A DNA stretch of 64,000 nt from Mesorhizobium sp. LMG 17147. Its GTDB lineage: Bacteria; Pseudomonadota; Alphaproteobacteria; Rhizobiales; Rhizobiaceae. The notes beneath the pieces were generated by a model. It saw only the letters and a program-made list of their open reading frames with translations. It did not search any database and was not told where the DNA came from. The DNA lies in NCBI RefSeq assembly GCF_024297145.1, contig NZ_JANCTC010000006.1:186001-250000 (forward strand). The letters run 5' to 3'. The position numbers and the translations under genes were made by a program. Below, piece by piece: positions 55,101 through 62,488 of this stretch (position 1 is the first letter of the stretch; every line of letters begins with the position of its first letter).

Positions 55101-55258
55101 GGCTGCGCCACGGTGACCGTGACGGTCGGCAGGTCGATATCGGGCATGTTGTTGGTGCGCAGCTGCATGAAGCCGTAAACGCCGGCAACGCTGAGCGACA
55201 GGAACAGCACGATGGTCGGAACCGGATTGCGGATCGACCAGGAGGAGATGGCGTTCAT
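52112..55258 (-). CDS. RND efflux pump (first pump)
   Basis: 1048 residues, starting SSWSIRNPVPTIVLFLSLSVAGVYGFMQLRTNNMPDIDLPTVTVTVAQPGAAPSEME. This N-terminal NNMPDIDLPTV type differs from AcrB and resembles the rhizobial MexF/CzcA-intermediate HAE1 group. Proton-relay pair in VGILVDDAIVEIENIVRHM. Twelve TMs, two large periplasmic loops. Adaptor gene overlaps upstream by 4 bp. The pump is probably specific for a different set of substrates than the second pump. Confidence 0.92.
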   Translation of the reverse strand: MNAISSWSIRNPVPTIVLFLSLSVAGVYGFMQLRTNNMPDIDLPTVTVTVAQPGAAPSEMEVQVARVIENAVATLEGVDDVSTSISEGSSVTTVEFTLGTDPETATNDVRNAVSGVQSSLPAAAQTPVVAKVNATGNSVLTFVVEAPTMSPDALSWYIDNDVAKVLLGVDGVSKITRSGGVDRVIRVELDPDRLAALGISAGDVSQTLASNNVNQPGGRANIGGQEQSVRTLASATTVEALADTRIALSGAGDVKLSDLGTVVDSWEKPRQAAYLDGRQVVAFNIYRSVGSSEIDVVEAARAAIADMGAKTTVAKFTEVTSSSGFVQESYDAAFEALWLGALLAIGVVWLFLRDIRATLVSAVAMPLSLIPTFAVMAAFNISLNNITLLALSLVVGILVDDAIVEIENIVRHMRQTGVSAYQAAIEAADEIGLAVVATTATIVAVFLPVAFMSGIPGKFFLSFAVVVCVSVLFSLLVARMLTPLMGAYLVRAGGHEEGDMPAWVPAYLWLLRKALDHRWIALVAGIAFFAGSMMLATHLPTEFMAAADRGRSMISVELQPGSTIEQTTAVVQDITRRLKKEPAVDSVFATIGTAASSGGGPNQSSSSAEVRTATVTVNLKPRAERTMSQQQFEAEASPKLNDIPGARIQFGADGFSGAKVSITLVGDDGEALEKASDALIDGMKSVPGLINPTSTAATTKPELIVRPDSAKAAELGVTPTEIAATVKIATIGDTDTSLAKFNLGDRQVSIIVTLPDGAIDDPAKLSMLPLTGTKGVVPLGAVADIGFNAGPNSITRVDRSRSATVEADLSGLTLGQATTAIRALPIMKSLPAGVHELARGDAQRMQELFSGFATAIAAGIILMYLTLVLLFRSFVQPVTILVALPLSVGGALGFLLVTGKALGISPLIGILMLMGIAAKNSILLVEYALVAEKEHGMSRFEALLDAARKRARPIVMTSIAMGAGMLPIALGIGADAETRAPMAIAVIGGLLSSTVLSLVYVPVVYTFMDDIQHFLARHLGKLLVEPPGADGRARTTTPGKNPANAYPT

Positions 55259-56406
55259 TGCGCCGGGTCCGCCGTGCTTGCGGCATCGGCCGCCTTCGTC
55301 TCGTCGTCGGCGACACGCACGAGATTGCCGTCGTTGAGGAAGCCGGCGCCGGCGACGACGACGCGGTCGCCTTCCGACAAGCCGCTTTCGATGGCGACGC
55401 GGCCGTTCTGGCGCGTGCCCGTGACGACTGGACGCTCGGTGACCTTGCCGTCATCGCCGACGACGAACACAGCCGGTTTGCCGGCATGCCAGACCAAGGC
55501 CGTTTCGGCGACGGTCAGCTGCCGGGAAGCCGTCGTCTCGATCGTGACGCGGGCGAACATGCCGGGCTTGAGGCCCGAGCCTTCGCCGATGGCGACATAG
55601 ACGGTGGCGAGCCGGGTGGTCGAGTTGACCGTCTCGGCTATCTGGGAAACGCTGCCGGAAAAGGCGCGGCCGGCCGCGTCGACGATGTTGGCCGGCTGAC
55701 CGGCCGAGATTGCCGCGAGATCCTTTTCAGGGACTAGCGCGCCAACCTCCAGCCTGCCGTCGCGGACGATCTTCATCAGCTCGGTGCCGGCCTGGACGAT
55801 GGAGCCTTTCACAGCCGGCTTGCTGGAGACGATGCCGTCGAACGGGGCGCGGATGGTCGTCCTGTCGAGTTGGGCCTGCAGCCGCTCGGCCGCGGCTTGG
55901 GCCTGATCGACACTGGCCTTGCCGGTCTTGACGGCGGTCGCCTTTTCCTCGGCGGTCTCTGCGCTGACGGCATTGCTGGCCAGCAGCTTGTTGGCGCGTG
56001 CGGCGGCCGACAGCGCGGAGTCGAGCGTCGCCTGCGCTTGGGCGACGGCCGCCTTCTCTTCGGCGAGCTGGGCCTTGAGAAGCGAGTCGTCCAACCGCGC
56101 GACGACATCGCCGGCTTTCACATGATCGCCCTCCGCCACCAGAACCTCGGTCAGGCGCAGGCCGCTCTCTTCCGCGCCGATCGTCGCTTCCTGCCAAGCG
56201 GCGACGGTGCCGGTCGCGCTGACCGAGGATGTCACCGTCTGGGGGACCACCTTCTCCACGGAAACCGTAAGTGTCGCCGCCGACGCTGGTGTCTGCGTGG
56301 CCGGTACGGGCGCCGTGCGACCATAGGCCTTGAGCGCGGCGACGGCGGCCACCACGACAAGCAAAGCCAGCAGAAGAAGATATCGTTTACGCAATTTTGC
56401 GGTCAT
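55255..56406 (-). CDS. RND membrane-fusion protein (first adaptor)
   Basis: 383 residues. One N-terminal membrane anchor (LLLLALLVVVAAVAALKAYG), then lipoyl half ATGTVAAWQEATIGAEESGLRLTEVLVAEGDHVKAGDVVARLDDSLL, a coiled coil, second half TTIRAPFDGIVSSKPAVKGSIVQAG, and a beta-barrel with ATVYVAIGEGSGLKPGMFARVTIETT. It is the first gene of the five-gene operon and pairs with the pump encoded immediately after it. Confidence 0.92.
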   Translation of the reverse strand: MTAKLRKRYLLLLALLVVVAAVAALKAYGRTAPVPATQTPASAATLTVSVEKVVPQTVTSSVSATGTVAAWQEATIGAEESGLRLTEVLVAEGDHVKAGDVVARLDDSLLKAQLAEEKAAVAQAQATLDSALSAAARANKLLASNAVSAETAEEKATAVKTGKASVDQAQAAAERLQAQLDRTTIRAPFDGIVSSKPAVKGSIVQAGTELMKIVRDGRLEVGALVPEKDLAAISAGQPANIVDAAGRAFSGSVSQIAETVNSTTRLATVYVAIGEGSGLKPGMFARVTIETTASRQLTVAETALVWHAGKPAVFVVGDDGKVTERPVVTGTRQNGRVAIESGLSEGDRVVVAGAGFLNDGNLVRVADDETKAADAASTADPAQ

Positions 56407-56666
56407 CGTTCTTGATGTTGGGCGAGGCGATTGGGAGTGTCAGGCGATAAGCGGCGAAGCTCAGCCGAATCGCTCCCGTCAGCGCCTGGTTCGGCAGGAT
56501 CCGCTGGCTGGCATTAGCGCCGGGGCGGATCGTCAGGGGCGAGCCCAGGGAGGCAAGCAGCCGCAGCATCATCAGGGCTTCCCACATCATAATGCGTTCC
56601 ATGCTTCGCAAAAAATACCGGCCGGCCCTTGAACGGGTGGGTCAGGGGGCCGGCCGGCGCAGCCGG

Positions 56667-57365
56667 TTAGAGTTGCTCGCCACTCCGGGGTAGCGGTGGA
56701 GGCAGCTGTCCGCCGTGATCAGGCAGACCTCCGGGGCCGGCTGCATCCGGCGGATCACCCCATGGACCGGGGGGCGGGCCGTGCGGCCGATCCGCCGAAG
56801 CGAGTATTTCGAGCTGCTCGGGCGTCAGCTTGGTGCGCAGCTCGGTAATGGCGTCCTTGAGCTTGGCGGCCGAGGCGGCGCGTTTGGTCACTTCGTCGGC
56901 CAGTTTTTCCTGGAAGGCGAAGGGGTCATGTCTTGCTTGATCGGGCCTTGCCTGGTCCGGCCTGCCGCCGGCGCCGGCGGCGGCTAGCGCGCGACCGGCG
57001 GGGCCGGGCGGACCAAAATCGGGCCGCTGCGGCGGCGCCAGCATCGCCTGCAGCGCGCTGGTATAGTCGCGCCAGGCGTCGAGCTGCTCGGAGCGGATGC
57101 CGATACGGGTTTCGAGCGCGGCGAGACGGGCGGCGAGAAATTCCGGCGGCGGACCCATGCGGCGCGGACCGAACTCCTCAGGGCCTTGACGCATCGCCCA
57201 GCGCTGATCGGGCCACGGCTTCATCGGGCCGGGGCCCGCATCGTCCTGCCGGCCGATTGCCGGCGGCTCGTCTCCGGGTGCCGAGCCAGGCTCCGGCTGG
57301 GCCGCGAACACCGGGTGGATGGCCGCGACCGAGAACAGGCCGAGCGCCAGAAGTCTGCTTCGCAT
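56667..57365 (-). CDS. Spy/CpxP-like periplasmic protein with LTxxQ motif
   Basis: 232 residues from ATG 57365 with AGGAAAGGA upstream. A Sec signal of 21 residues precedes two amphipathic helical parts: FLAARLAALETRIGIRSEQLDAWRDYTSALQAM and KLADEVTKRAASAAKLKDAITELRTKLTPEQLEIL with the LTxxQ motif (170-174). These are hallmarks of Spy/CpxP chaperone-type proteins. The Pro/Gly-rich C terminus and a RPDQA repeat are unusual additions. It is divergent from the OmpR/EnvZ-like pair, as cpxP is from cpxRA, and upstream of the efflux operon. Confidence 0.82.
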   Translation of the reverse strand: MRSRLLALGLFSVAAIHPVFAAQPEPGSAPGDEPPAIGRQDDAGPGPMKPWPDQRWAMRQGPEEFGPRRMGPPPEFLAARLAALETRIGIRSEQLDAWRDYTSALQAMLAPPQRPDFGPPGPAGRALAAAGAGGRPDQARPDQARHDPFAFQEKLADEVTKRAASAAKLKDAITELRTKLTPEQLEILASADRPHGPPPGPWGDPPDAAGPGGLPDHGGQLPPPLPRSGEQL

Positions 57366-57447
57366 GACGTGATCCTTTCCTGCATGCTTCGGATGAAGGG
57401 AGGATAGGAAGCGTCTTTTGCCGCTTTGCTTCGGCGCGTTGCCGAAG

Positions 57448-57484
57448 GTTTCCGGAAAAAGGAGATTTGTTTCCGAATGTTTCC
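57448..57484. promoter_or_regulatory. Three phased GTTTCC boxes, candidate OmpR-type operator
   Basis: GTTTCC occurs at 57448, 57469 and 57479, spaced 21 and 10 bp, so all three lie on the same DNA face. This is the usual layout for an OmpR-family dimer array. It is between the Spy-like gene and the regulator gene. Confidence 0.55.
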
Positions 57485-57543
57485 AGCGGCTTTGCAGAAA
57501 CGTTCCGTTGCAATTTTCCATGCCGCTTGGCGGCGTCGCTTCC

Positions 57544-57549
57544 TATAAT
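57544..57549 (+). promoter_or_regulatory. -10 element TATAAT before the regulator gene
   Basis: A consensus TATAAT 28 bases before ATG 57578 with no good -35 in front. This fits an activator-dependent promoter served by the GTTTCC boxes. Confidence 0.45.
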
Positions 57550-57577
57550 CAGGAACAAAAAGGCAAGCGGGCGAAGA

Positions 57578-58324
57578 ATGCAGGCACAACCCCACATCCT
57601 AGTCGTCGACGACGATCGCGAGATCAGGACGCTGCTCGGACGCTATCTCGACGGGCAGGGCTTTCGCGTGTCGGTGGCGGCGGACCGGCGCGAATGCGAG
57701 CAGAAACTCGGCTCCGGCCAGTTCGATCTCATCGTGCTCGACGTCATGCTGCCGGATGGTTCGGGTCTCGACATCTGCCGGAGCTTGCGCGATCGCAAGC
57801 CGCACATTCCGGTCATCCTGCTGACGGCGCTGAAGGAAGATGTCGACCGCATCATCGGCCTGGAGCTCGGCGCCGACGACTATCTCGGCAAGCCGTTCAA
57901 TCCGCGCGAGCTCTCGGCCCGTATCCGCGCCGTGCTCAGGCGCTCGGCGCCCGAGGAGGCCGCCCCGCCCAAGGTGCGCGTCTACCAGTTCGCCCGCTAC
58001 CGGCTGGAGCCGGACACGCGCAAGGTGATGGATGCCGACGGCGCCTTGATCGATCTTACCGGCGCCGAGTTCGACCTGCTGCAGGTCTTTCTCGACCGGC
58101 CTGGCCGGCTGCTCTCGCGCGACCAGCTGCTCGACCTGACGCAAGGGCGCGAGCGCGAGCCGCTCGACCGTTCCGTCGATGTACTGATGAGCCGGCTGCG
58201 GCGGAAATTCGCCGAGGCGGGCGAGGAGGCGTTGTTCAAGACGGTGCGCAATGGCGGCTATCAACTCACGGCTCGGGTCGAGACGACGGAGTACCGCGTC
58301 CCGACGGCGGAGACCGAAGCATGA
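57578..58324 (+). CDS. OmpR-family response regulator
   Basis: 248 residues from ATG 57578. The receiver has ILVVDDDREIR, phospho-Asp55 in LIVLDVMLPDGSG, Thr in LLTALKED and Lys in YLGKPFNPREL. A winged-helix output domain follows with LTGAEFDLLQVFLDRPGRLLSRDQLLD and DRSVDVLMSRLRRKF. The next gene overlaps as ATGA, so the pair is co-translated. Likely regulates itself and the divergent Spy-like gene through the GTTTCC boxes. Confidence 0.92.
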   Translation: MQAQPHILVVDDDREIRTLLGRYLDGQGFRVSVAADRRECEQKLGSGQFDLIVLDVMLPDGSGLDICRSLRDRKPHIPVILLTALKEDVDRIIGLELGADDYLGKPFNPRELSARIRAVLRRSAPEEAAPPKVRVYQFARYRLEPDTRKVMDADGALIDLTGAEFDLLQVFLDRPGRLLSRDQLLDLTQGREREPLDRSVDVLMSRLRRKFAEAGEEALFKTVRNGGYQLTARVETTEYRVPTAETEA

Positions 58325-59568
58325 CTTCGCTGCGCCGGCGGCTGATCATCCTTCTGGTCGTGTCGATCCTTGGCGTGGTCGGGCTCGCCACCTTCGTCGC
58401 GGTCAAGGTGCTCGGCGGGCCGTCGCCCGAACTTATCATGGGGCCGCTAGCCCACCAGATCCAGTATATGGTGCAACTGGTTCCCGGCCATGTGCCGAGT
58501 TCAAGCGATGCGCCCGTCGTCGTGAACGATCGCCCGGCCGATGGCGTCGAGGATCGCAAGCACACGAAGGTGCTGAACGAAATCCTGCGCCACGACGGGC
58601 TCAATGCTTCGGCCGTGGTCAGCCGCAAGGCAGGCGTGCCGGGAATGGTCGCTTCGGTCGAGCTGCCCGACCATCGCTGGATGATCGTCGACGTTCCCGA
58701 TTTCGGCCCGCCGCGCGATGTCTGGTACGGGCTGGCGGGCTGGATGGTGCTGATCGTGCTCGGGGCCACGCCGGTGTCGATCTATTTCACCGGCGTCCTG
58801 GTGCGGCCGCTCGAAATGCTCGAAGCCGCCGTCAGCAAGATCGGCTCGGACGGCGTGCTTGCGACCTTGCCGGAGAAAGGCTCGGCCGAGATGAGGGCAA
58901 CGGCCCATGCGCTCAACGAGCTGTCGGCAAGATTGAAGACGGCGATGGAGAGCCGCATGCGCCTGGTCGCGGCGGCCGGCCACGATCTCAGGACCCCGAT
59001 GACCAGGATGCGGCTCCGTGCCGAATTCCTCGACGAAGACCGCGAGAAGTGGCTGAGTGACCTCGATGAGCTCGATCGCATTGCCGACAGCGCCATTCGC
59101 CTTGTGCGCGAAGAGGTGAACCAGGACGCGGTCGAGCCGGTGGCGCTGGACAGGCTGGTTCGCGACATTCAGGTCGAGATGGTCTCGCTCGGCCATGCTG
59201 TGACGATCGACCATCTCGAGCATGTGTCGGTCAAGGCCGGCGCGCTCGGTCTGCGCCGGGCGCTGCGCAACCTGATCGTCAACGCCGCGACGCACGGAAA
59301 GAGCTGCACCGTCTCGCTTACGGGGCGGGGCGGCCAGGCAGTTCTCACCATCGCCGACCGAGGCCCCGGTATTCCGCCGGACCTTCTGAACAAAGCCTTC
59401 GAGCCGTTCTTCCGGGTCGATCCGGCGCGCACACAATTCATCCCGGGCGCGGGACTGGGGCTTGCGATCGCGAAGGAGATCATCGAGCGCTATGGCGGAA
59501 CCATCACGTTGGAGAACAAATCGGGTGGCGGGCTGGTGCAGACGGTGGTGTTTGACCTGGGGATTTGA
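58321..59568 (+). CDS. EnvZ-type sensor histidine kinase
   Basis: 415 residues. TM1 (about 8-30), a periplasmic loop of about 100 residues, TM2 (138-158), HAMP, H-box RLVAAAGHDLRTPMTRMRLRAEFL with His221, N-box LRNLIVNAATHG, G1 DRGPGIPP, F-box FEPFFRVD and G2 GAGLGLAIAKEII. Typical EnvZ/CpxA-like order. The small periplasmic domain could be contacted by the Spy/CpxP-like protein, as CpxP contacts CpxA. Cognate to the adjacent regulator. Confidence 0.92.
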   Translation: MTSLRRRLIILLVVSILGVVGLATFVAVKVLGGPSPELIMGPLAHQIQYMVQLVPGHVPSSSDAPVVVNDRPADGVEDRKHTKVLNEILRHDGLNASAVVSRKAGVPGMVASVELPDHRWMIVDVPDFGPPRDVWYGLAGWMVLIVLGATPVSIYFTGVLVRPLEMLEAAVSKIGSDGVLATLPEKGSAEMRATAHALNELSARLKTAMESRMRLVAAAGHDLRTPMTRMRLRAEFLDEDREKWLSDLDELDRIADSAIRLVREEVNQDAVEPVALDRLVRDIQVEMVSLGHAVTIDHLEHVSVKAGALGLRRALRNLIVNAATHGKSCTVSLTGRGGQAVLTIADRGPGIPPDLLNKAFEPFFRVDPARTQFIPGAGLGLAIAKEIIERYGGTITLENKSGGGLVQTVVFDLGI

Positions 59569-59826
59569 TCGCGCTGGCTGCGGTCTGTCGGTGTGCCGAG
59601 CGGTCCCCTAAACCATCCTTCGAAGGGTGACGCGACAGCCGATTAGCAGATTTCCGGAGAGAGATAGCTAACTTCAGACGGTCCGGTATCGGCCCCAATC
59701 CTGCCGTTGCGTCTCTTAGGTAGTGGCAGTCAAATTTGCCGATGAGGCCTTTGCTGCCTCGGATGAGGGCAGGGCACGATGCCAACCAAACTGCCTTCGA
59801 TCGGCTTCATAACTGTTGATCAGCCG
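59569..59826. other. Gap after the kinase, nothing supported
   Basis: About 260 bp with no open frame, motif or repeat that I can support. It is followed by the repeat of the 44.5-kb sequence. Confidence 0.5.
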
Positions 59827-59920
59827 TTCTAGCAGTAGGGAAGCGGAGCGAAATGCTCCGACAATGGCACGCTAGCGTTCAATATCGTGCCATGGCGTAG
59901 AAAAGGCGGTGGCTCCCCGG
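59827..59920. repeat. tRNA-Asn downstream flank, copy at the island end
   Basis: About 94 bp matching 44473-44563. It includes a CGGAGC-GAAAT-GCTCCG hairpin (59844-59860) that is not preserved in the other copy, and it runs into the tRNA 3' end. Confidence 0.65.
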
Positions 59921-59954
59921 GCCGGATTCGAACCAGCGACCAACCGGTTAACAG
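59910..59954 (-). other. tRNA-Asn(GTT) 3' fragment, integration (att) site
   Basis: On the minus strand the 45 bp read from the anticodon loop CTGTTAA through the T-arm GGTTCGAATCC to GGGGAGCCA, the 3' end of tRNA-Asn. Upstream of the loop the sequence no longer pairs with the anticodon stem, so the 5' half is missing. This is the expected scar of an integrase that recombines at the anticodon loop. The intact tRNA-Asn should lie at the other end of the island, beyond the window. Confidence 0.8.
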
Positions 59955-60112
59955 AGGTTTTCTATTGAGTTTCTCTGCGTCGTCTTGCGACAGCCTGAAA
60001 CATAGCAAGTCTTTGTAATTCAAATAATTTATTTCTCCTTTGTGTCTCAAATCGTCGCATCACATCTCGACAAAGCGCGCGGGTTTCTGTAGATCATTGT
60101 GTAGATCACGCG

Positions 60113-60125
60113 AACCGGTTGGTCG
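60113..60125 (+). repeat. 13-bp inverted copy of the tRNA core next to the integrase
   Basis: AACCGGTTGGTCG is the exact reverse complement of 59937-59949 inside the tRNA fragment, 8 bases before the integrase start. It may be a second binding or recombination site. Confidence 0.5.
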
Positions 60126-60133
60126 AGGTGCGG

Positions 60134-61459
60134 ATGCCGCAGATCGAACTTACGGACAAACTTTGCCAGTCTGCGAAGGCGACATCTGGCCGAAAGGTGG
60201 ATTACTTTGACACGCTCGTAAAAGGGCTCGTCTTGCGTGCGTCGGCAGGCGGGACGAAGTCCTGGTATCTAGTCTATGGCCCGCCGGCGAAACGCCAATG
60301 GCTGAAACTCGGCTCCTATCCGGATGTATCGCTTGGTGGTGACAGGGGAGCCCGCCAGCGCGCGCGGGATGCGCGCGCCAAGGTGGGGGATGGAGGCGAC
60401 CCGGTCGCCGACAAGAAGGCGCAGGCCGCTTCCCAGACCGTTGCCGACTTGGTCGACAACTACATCAAGCGTCACGCCTCGACCAAGCGCTCGGGCGACG
60501 AGATCGCCCGCCGCCTTCGCAAGAATGTTTCCGGCCGGAACGCCGACGGCGGGAAGTTGGAGAAGAGTTCCCTGGGGTGCATTGGCGACGTCAAGCTTTC
60601 CGAGCTGCATCGCCGCGATATTACGAAAGCGATCGACGCCCTGAAGGACCGGGGCGCCGACGTTGAGGCGAACAGGCTCTTCGAAGATGTCCGCGCCATG
60701 ATCCGATGGGCTAGAGGCAGGGGCGACCTTGATCAGAACCTCGTCGAGGGCATGCGCAAGCCCACCGAGACAGTTGAGCGCGATCGTGTGCTATCAGCCG
60801 ACGAGATCGGATCTATGTGGGGAGCCTTGGCACACGGTGATATGCGGGAGTCGACGAGGCGCGTCATCCGCTTGTGTCTTGTCACCGCGCAGCGGGTAGG
60901 CGAGATCTGCGGGATGACAGTTGACGAACTCGATCTCGACAGGTCGGTGTGGACTATTCCATCTGTACGTTCAAAGAACAAACGCGAGCATGCGGTCCCA
61001 CTATCGCCAATCGCCGCTATGATCATTCGCGACCAACTTGCCGACGTGAAAGCGCTTGCCGAGCGTAAGGGCAGGGCCATGCCCGCATTTGTCTTCCCTG
61101 GACCTGGAGCCTATGCGCCTGTGACCGGTGCCGCGATCGCCAAGGCCATCAAGCGTGAAGAGATCATGAAGCGCGGAAAAGCGACGATCTTGGGCGTTGA
61201 GCCTTGGACCTCACACGACCTTCGTAGGTCGGCGGCAACGCATATGGAAGAACTCGGCATCTCGCCTTTCGTCATAGGCCACGTTTTGAATCACGTAAGC
61301 GCGACGAAGGCTAGCATCACTAGCCGCGTTTATGCTCGCTACGATTACATGAGAGAAAAGCGAGAAGCACTCGCCCTTTGGGCTGATCGATTGGTCGGAA
61401 TTGTCAGCGGTGGCGCTGAGATCGTGCCGATCGGCTTGGTGGGCGTTGCGTTACCCTGA
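60134..61459 (+). CDS. Tyrosine recombinase / island integrase
   Basis: 441 residues from ATG 60134. An N-terminal DUF4102-type arm-binding domain (LTDKLCQSAKATSGRKVDYFDTLVKGLVLRASAGGTKSWYLVY) is followed by a core-binding domain. The catalytic domain has Arg254 (TAQRVGEICG), HDLRRSAATH (His361, Arg364), His383 (GHVLNH) and the tyrosine at Y400 or Y403 (VYARYDY). It is the P4-type integrase family that uses tRNA 3' ends, adjacent to a tRNA-Asn 3' fragment. It is the island's own integrase. Confidence 0.93.
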   Translation: MPQIELTDKLCQSAKATSGRKVDYFDTLVKGLVLRASAGGTKSWYLVYGPPAKRQWLKLGSYPDVSLGGDRGARQRARDARAKVGDGGDPVADKKAQAASQTVADLVDNYIKRHASTKRSGDEIARRLRKNVSGRNADGGKLEKSSLGCIGDVKLSELHRRDITKAIDALKDRGADVEANRLFEDVRAMIRWARGRGDLDQNLVEGMRKPTETVERDRVLSADEIGSMWGALAHGDMRESTRRVIRLCLVTAQRVGEICGMTVDELDLDRSVWTIPSVRSKNKREHAVPLSPIAAMIIRDQLADVKALAERKGRAMPAFVFPGPGAYAPVTGAAIAKAIKREEIMKRGKATILGVEPWTSHDLRRSAATHMEELGISPFVIGHVLNHVSATKASITSRVYARYDYMREKREALALWADRLVGIVSGGAEIVPIGLVGVALP

Positions 61460-61473
61460 CTGCCGCCGCGTCG

Positions 61474-61625
61474 TATGGATTGTCGGGGAGGGCCTCAGGC
61501 TCGTCTCCATCACGCAGGAGATGGGCGAGCATCCCAGCATGTGATGATGCGCCAGATCATGCCGCAGTTCGATGAATATCGGTCCAAGGAGAATGCCAAG
61601 CGCGTACTCCTCATTTCAGCGTATG
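61474..61625 (+). pseudogene. Serine recombinase fragment, frameshifted
   Basis: GEGLRLVSITQEMGEHPSM, then a 2-bp insertion, then MMRQIMPQFDEYRSKENAKRVL. This matches the segment of serine (resolvase-type) recombinases around EMGEHPSMMMRQIMALFDEYQSKENAKH. The remainder is missing. Confidence 0.7.
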
Positions 61626-61699
61626 CCGGAACAACCCGAGAAGTGGCTGCGAGGTGCCGCTACGGGCCGGTGGACGCAAGAACTGTCCAACAAACAAAG

Positions 61700-62143
61700 C
61701 TAGCGCGATTTTTTCGAAGCCTTCTTTACCGGCTTCGTACTCGGCTTCCGCCCAAGGCCCGACGCCTTAGCCAACGCTGATCTCTGAGCGGCGTAGTTCG
61801 GCGCCACCATCGGATAATCGGCCTTCAAACCCCATTTGACGCGGTATTCGTCCGGCGTCAGACCATAATCGGTCGCCAGGTGCCGCTTCAGCGATTTGAA
61901 TTTCTTCCCATCCTCAAGGCAGATGAGGTAGTCGGGAAATACCGAGCGCTTAGGATTGACCGCAGGATCCTGTTTGGGCTGTTCGGCCGATACTGGATGG
62001 CCGATGCCAGACAGGGACGAATGTACTGAGGCTATCAAGTCCGGAAGACCGGCGGCGGGGAGGGGATTGTTGCTAACATATGCAGAGACGATGTCTGCTG
62101 TGAGGCTGATCATCTCGTTGTCGGATTCTGTCCGGTCGATCAC
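61700..62143 (-). CDS. MucR/Ros-family zinc-finger-like regulator
   Basis: 147 residues. LICLEDGKKFKSLKRHLATDYGLTPDEYRVKWGLKADYPMVAPNYAAQRSALAKASGLGRK is the Ros/MucR DNA-binding core. The zinc ligands of Ros (Cys, Cys, His, His) appear as Cys75, Asp78, His88 and Tyr93, so the last ligand is lost. Some M. loti Ros homologues work without structural zinc. MucR proteins regulate exopolysaccharide, motility and symbiosis genes. Carried inside the island. Confidence 0.88.
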   Translation of the reverse strand: MIDRTESDNEMISLTADIVSAYVSNNPLPAAGLPDLIASVHSSLSGIGHPVSAEQPKQDPAVNPKRSVFPDYLICLEDGKKFKSLKRHLATDYGLTPDEYRVKWGLKADYPMVAPNYAAQRSALAKASGLGRKPSTKPVKKASKKSR

Positions 62144-62236
62144 TTTCTAACTCCCTGCTGCACTTCGTTCGTATAAGGGAATATCAGCCAAAACAATAAG
62201 GACACGTATCAAGATGGATTCTGGCGGGCGCCTCAG

Positions 62237-62476
62237 TCAGCGTACGCCCCAAATTGCGGCCATGACGACTAGCATTGTGCCCATCCAATAGAGGCCCCGG
62301 AACCACCACGCGTTCACTCGTTCCGTAAGGCTGACGCCGTTCAAAGTTTGTATTTCCCACCCTTTCAATGCAAGTGTCGCCCAAAGAAGGATTGCTGTTC
62401 CCAAGGAAGCAGCAGTCGCCAGCGCGAACGTTCCGGGTTGGAAAAAATACGTCGTCAAGCGAGGCCCGGCCCACAC
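62237..62476 (-). CDS. Small two-TM membrane protein
   Basis: 79 residues. FALATAASLGTAILLWATLAL and WFRGLYWMGTMLVVMAAIWGV are two membrane helices joined by a polar loop. Not recognised. It is downstream of the XRE gene, in the same direction, with a 12-bp gap. No good ribosome site visible; a start at another codon is possible. Confidence 0.5.
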   Translation of the reverse strand: MWAGPRLTTYFFQPGTFALATAASLGTAILLWATLALKGWEIQTLNGVSLTERVNAWWFRGLYWMGTMLVVMAAIWGVR

Positions 62477-62488
62477 TGCCCGCCGCCT

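Noticed and set aside
56387..56611. 74-residue minus-strand frame overlapping the first adaptor start
   Set aside because: No ribosome site, no motif and mixed composition. It could be a leader peptide, but nothing supports it.
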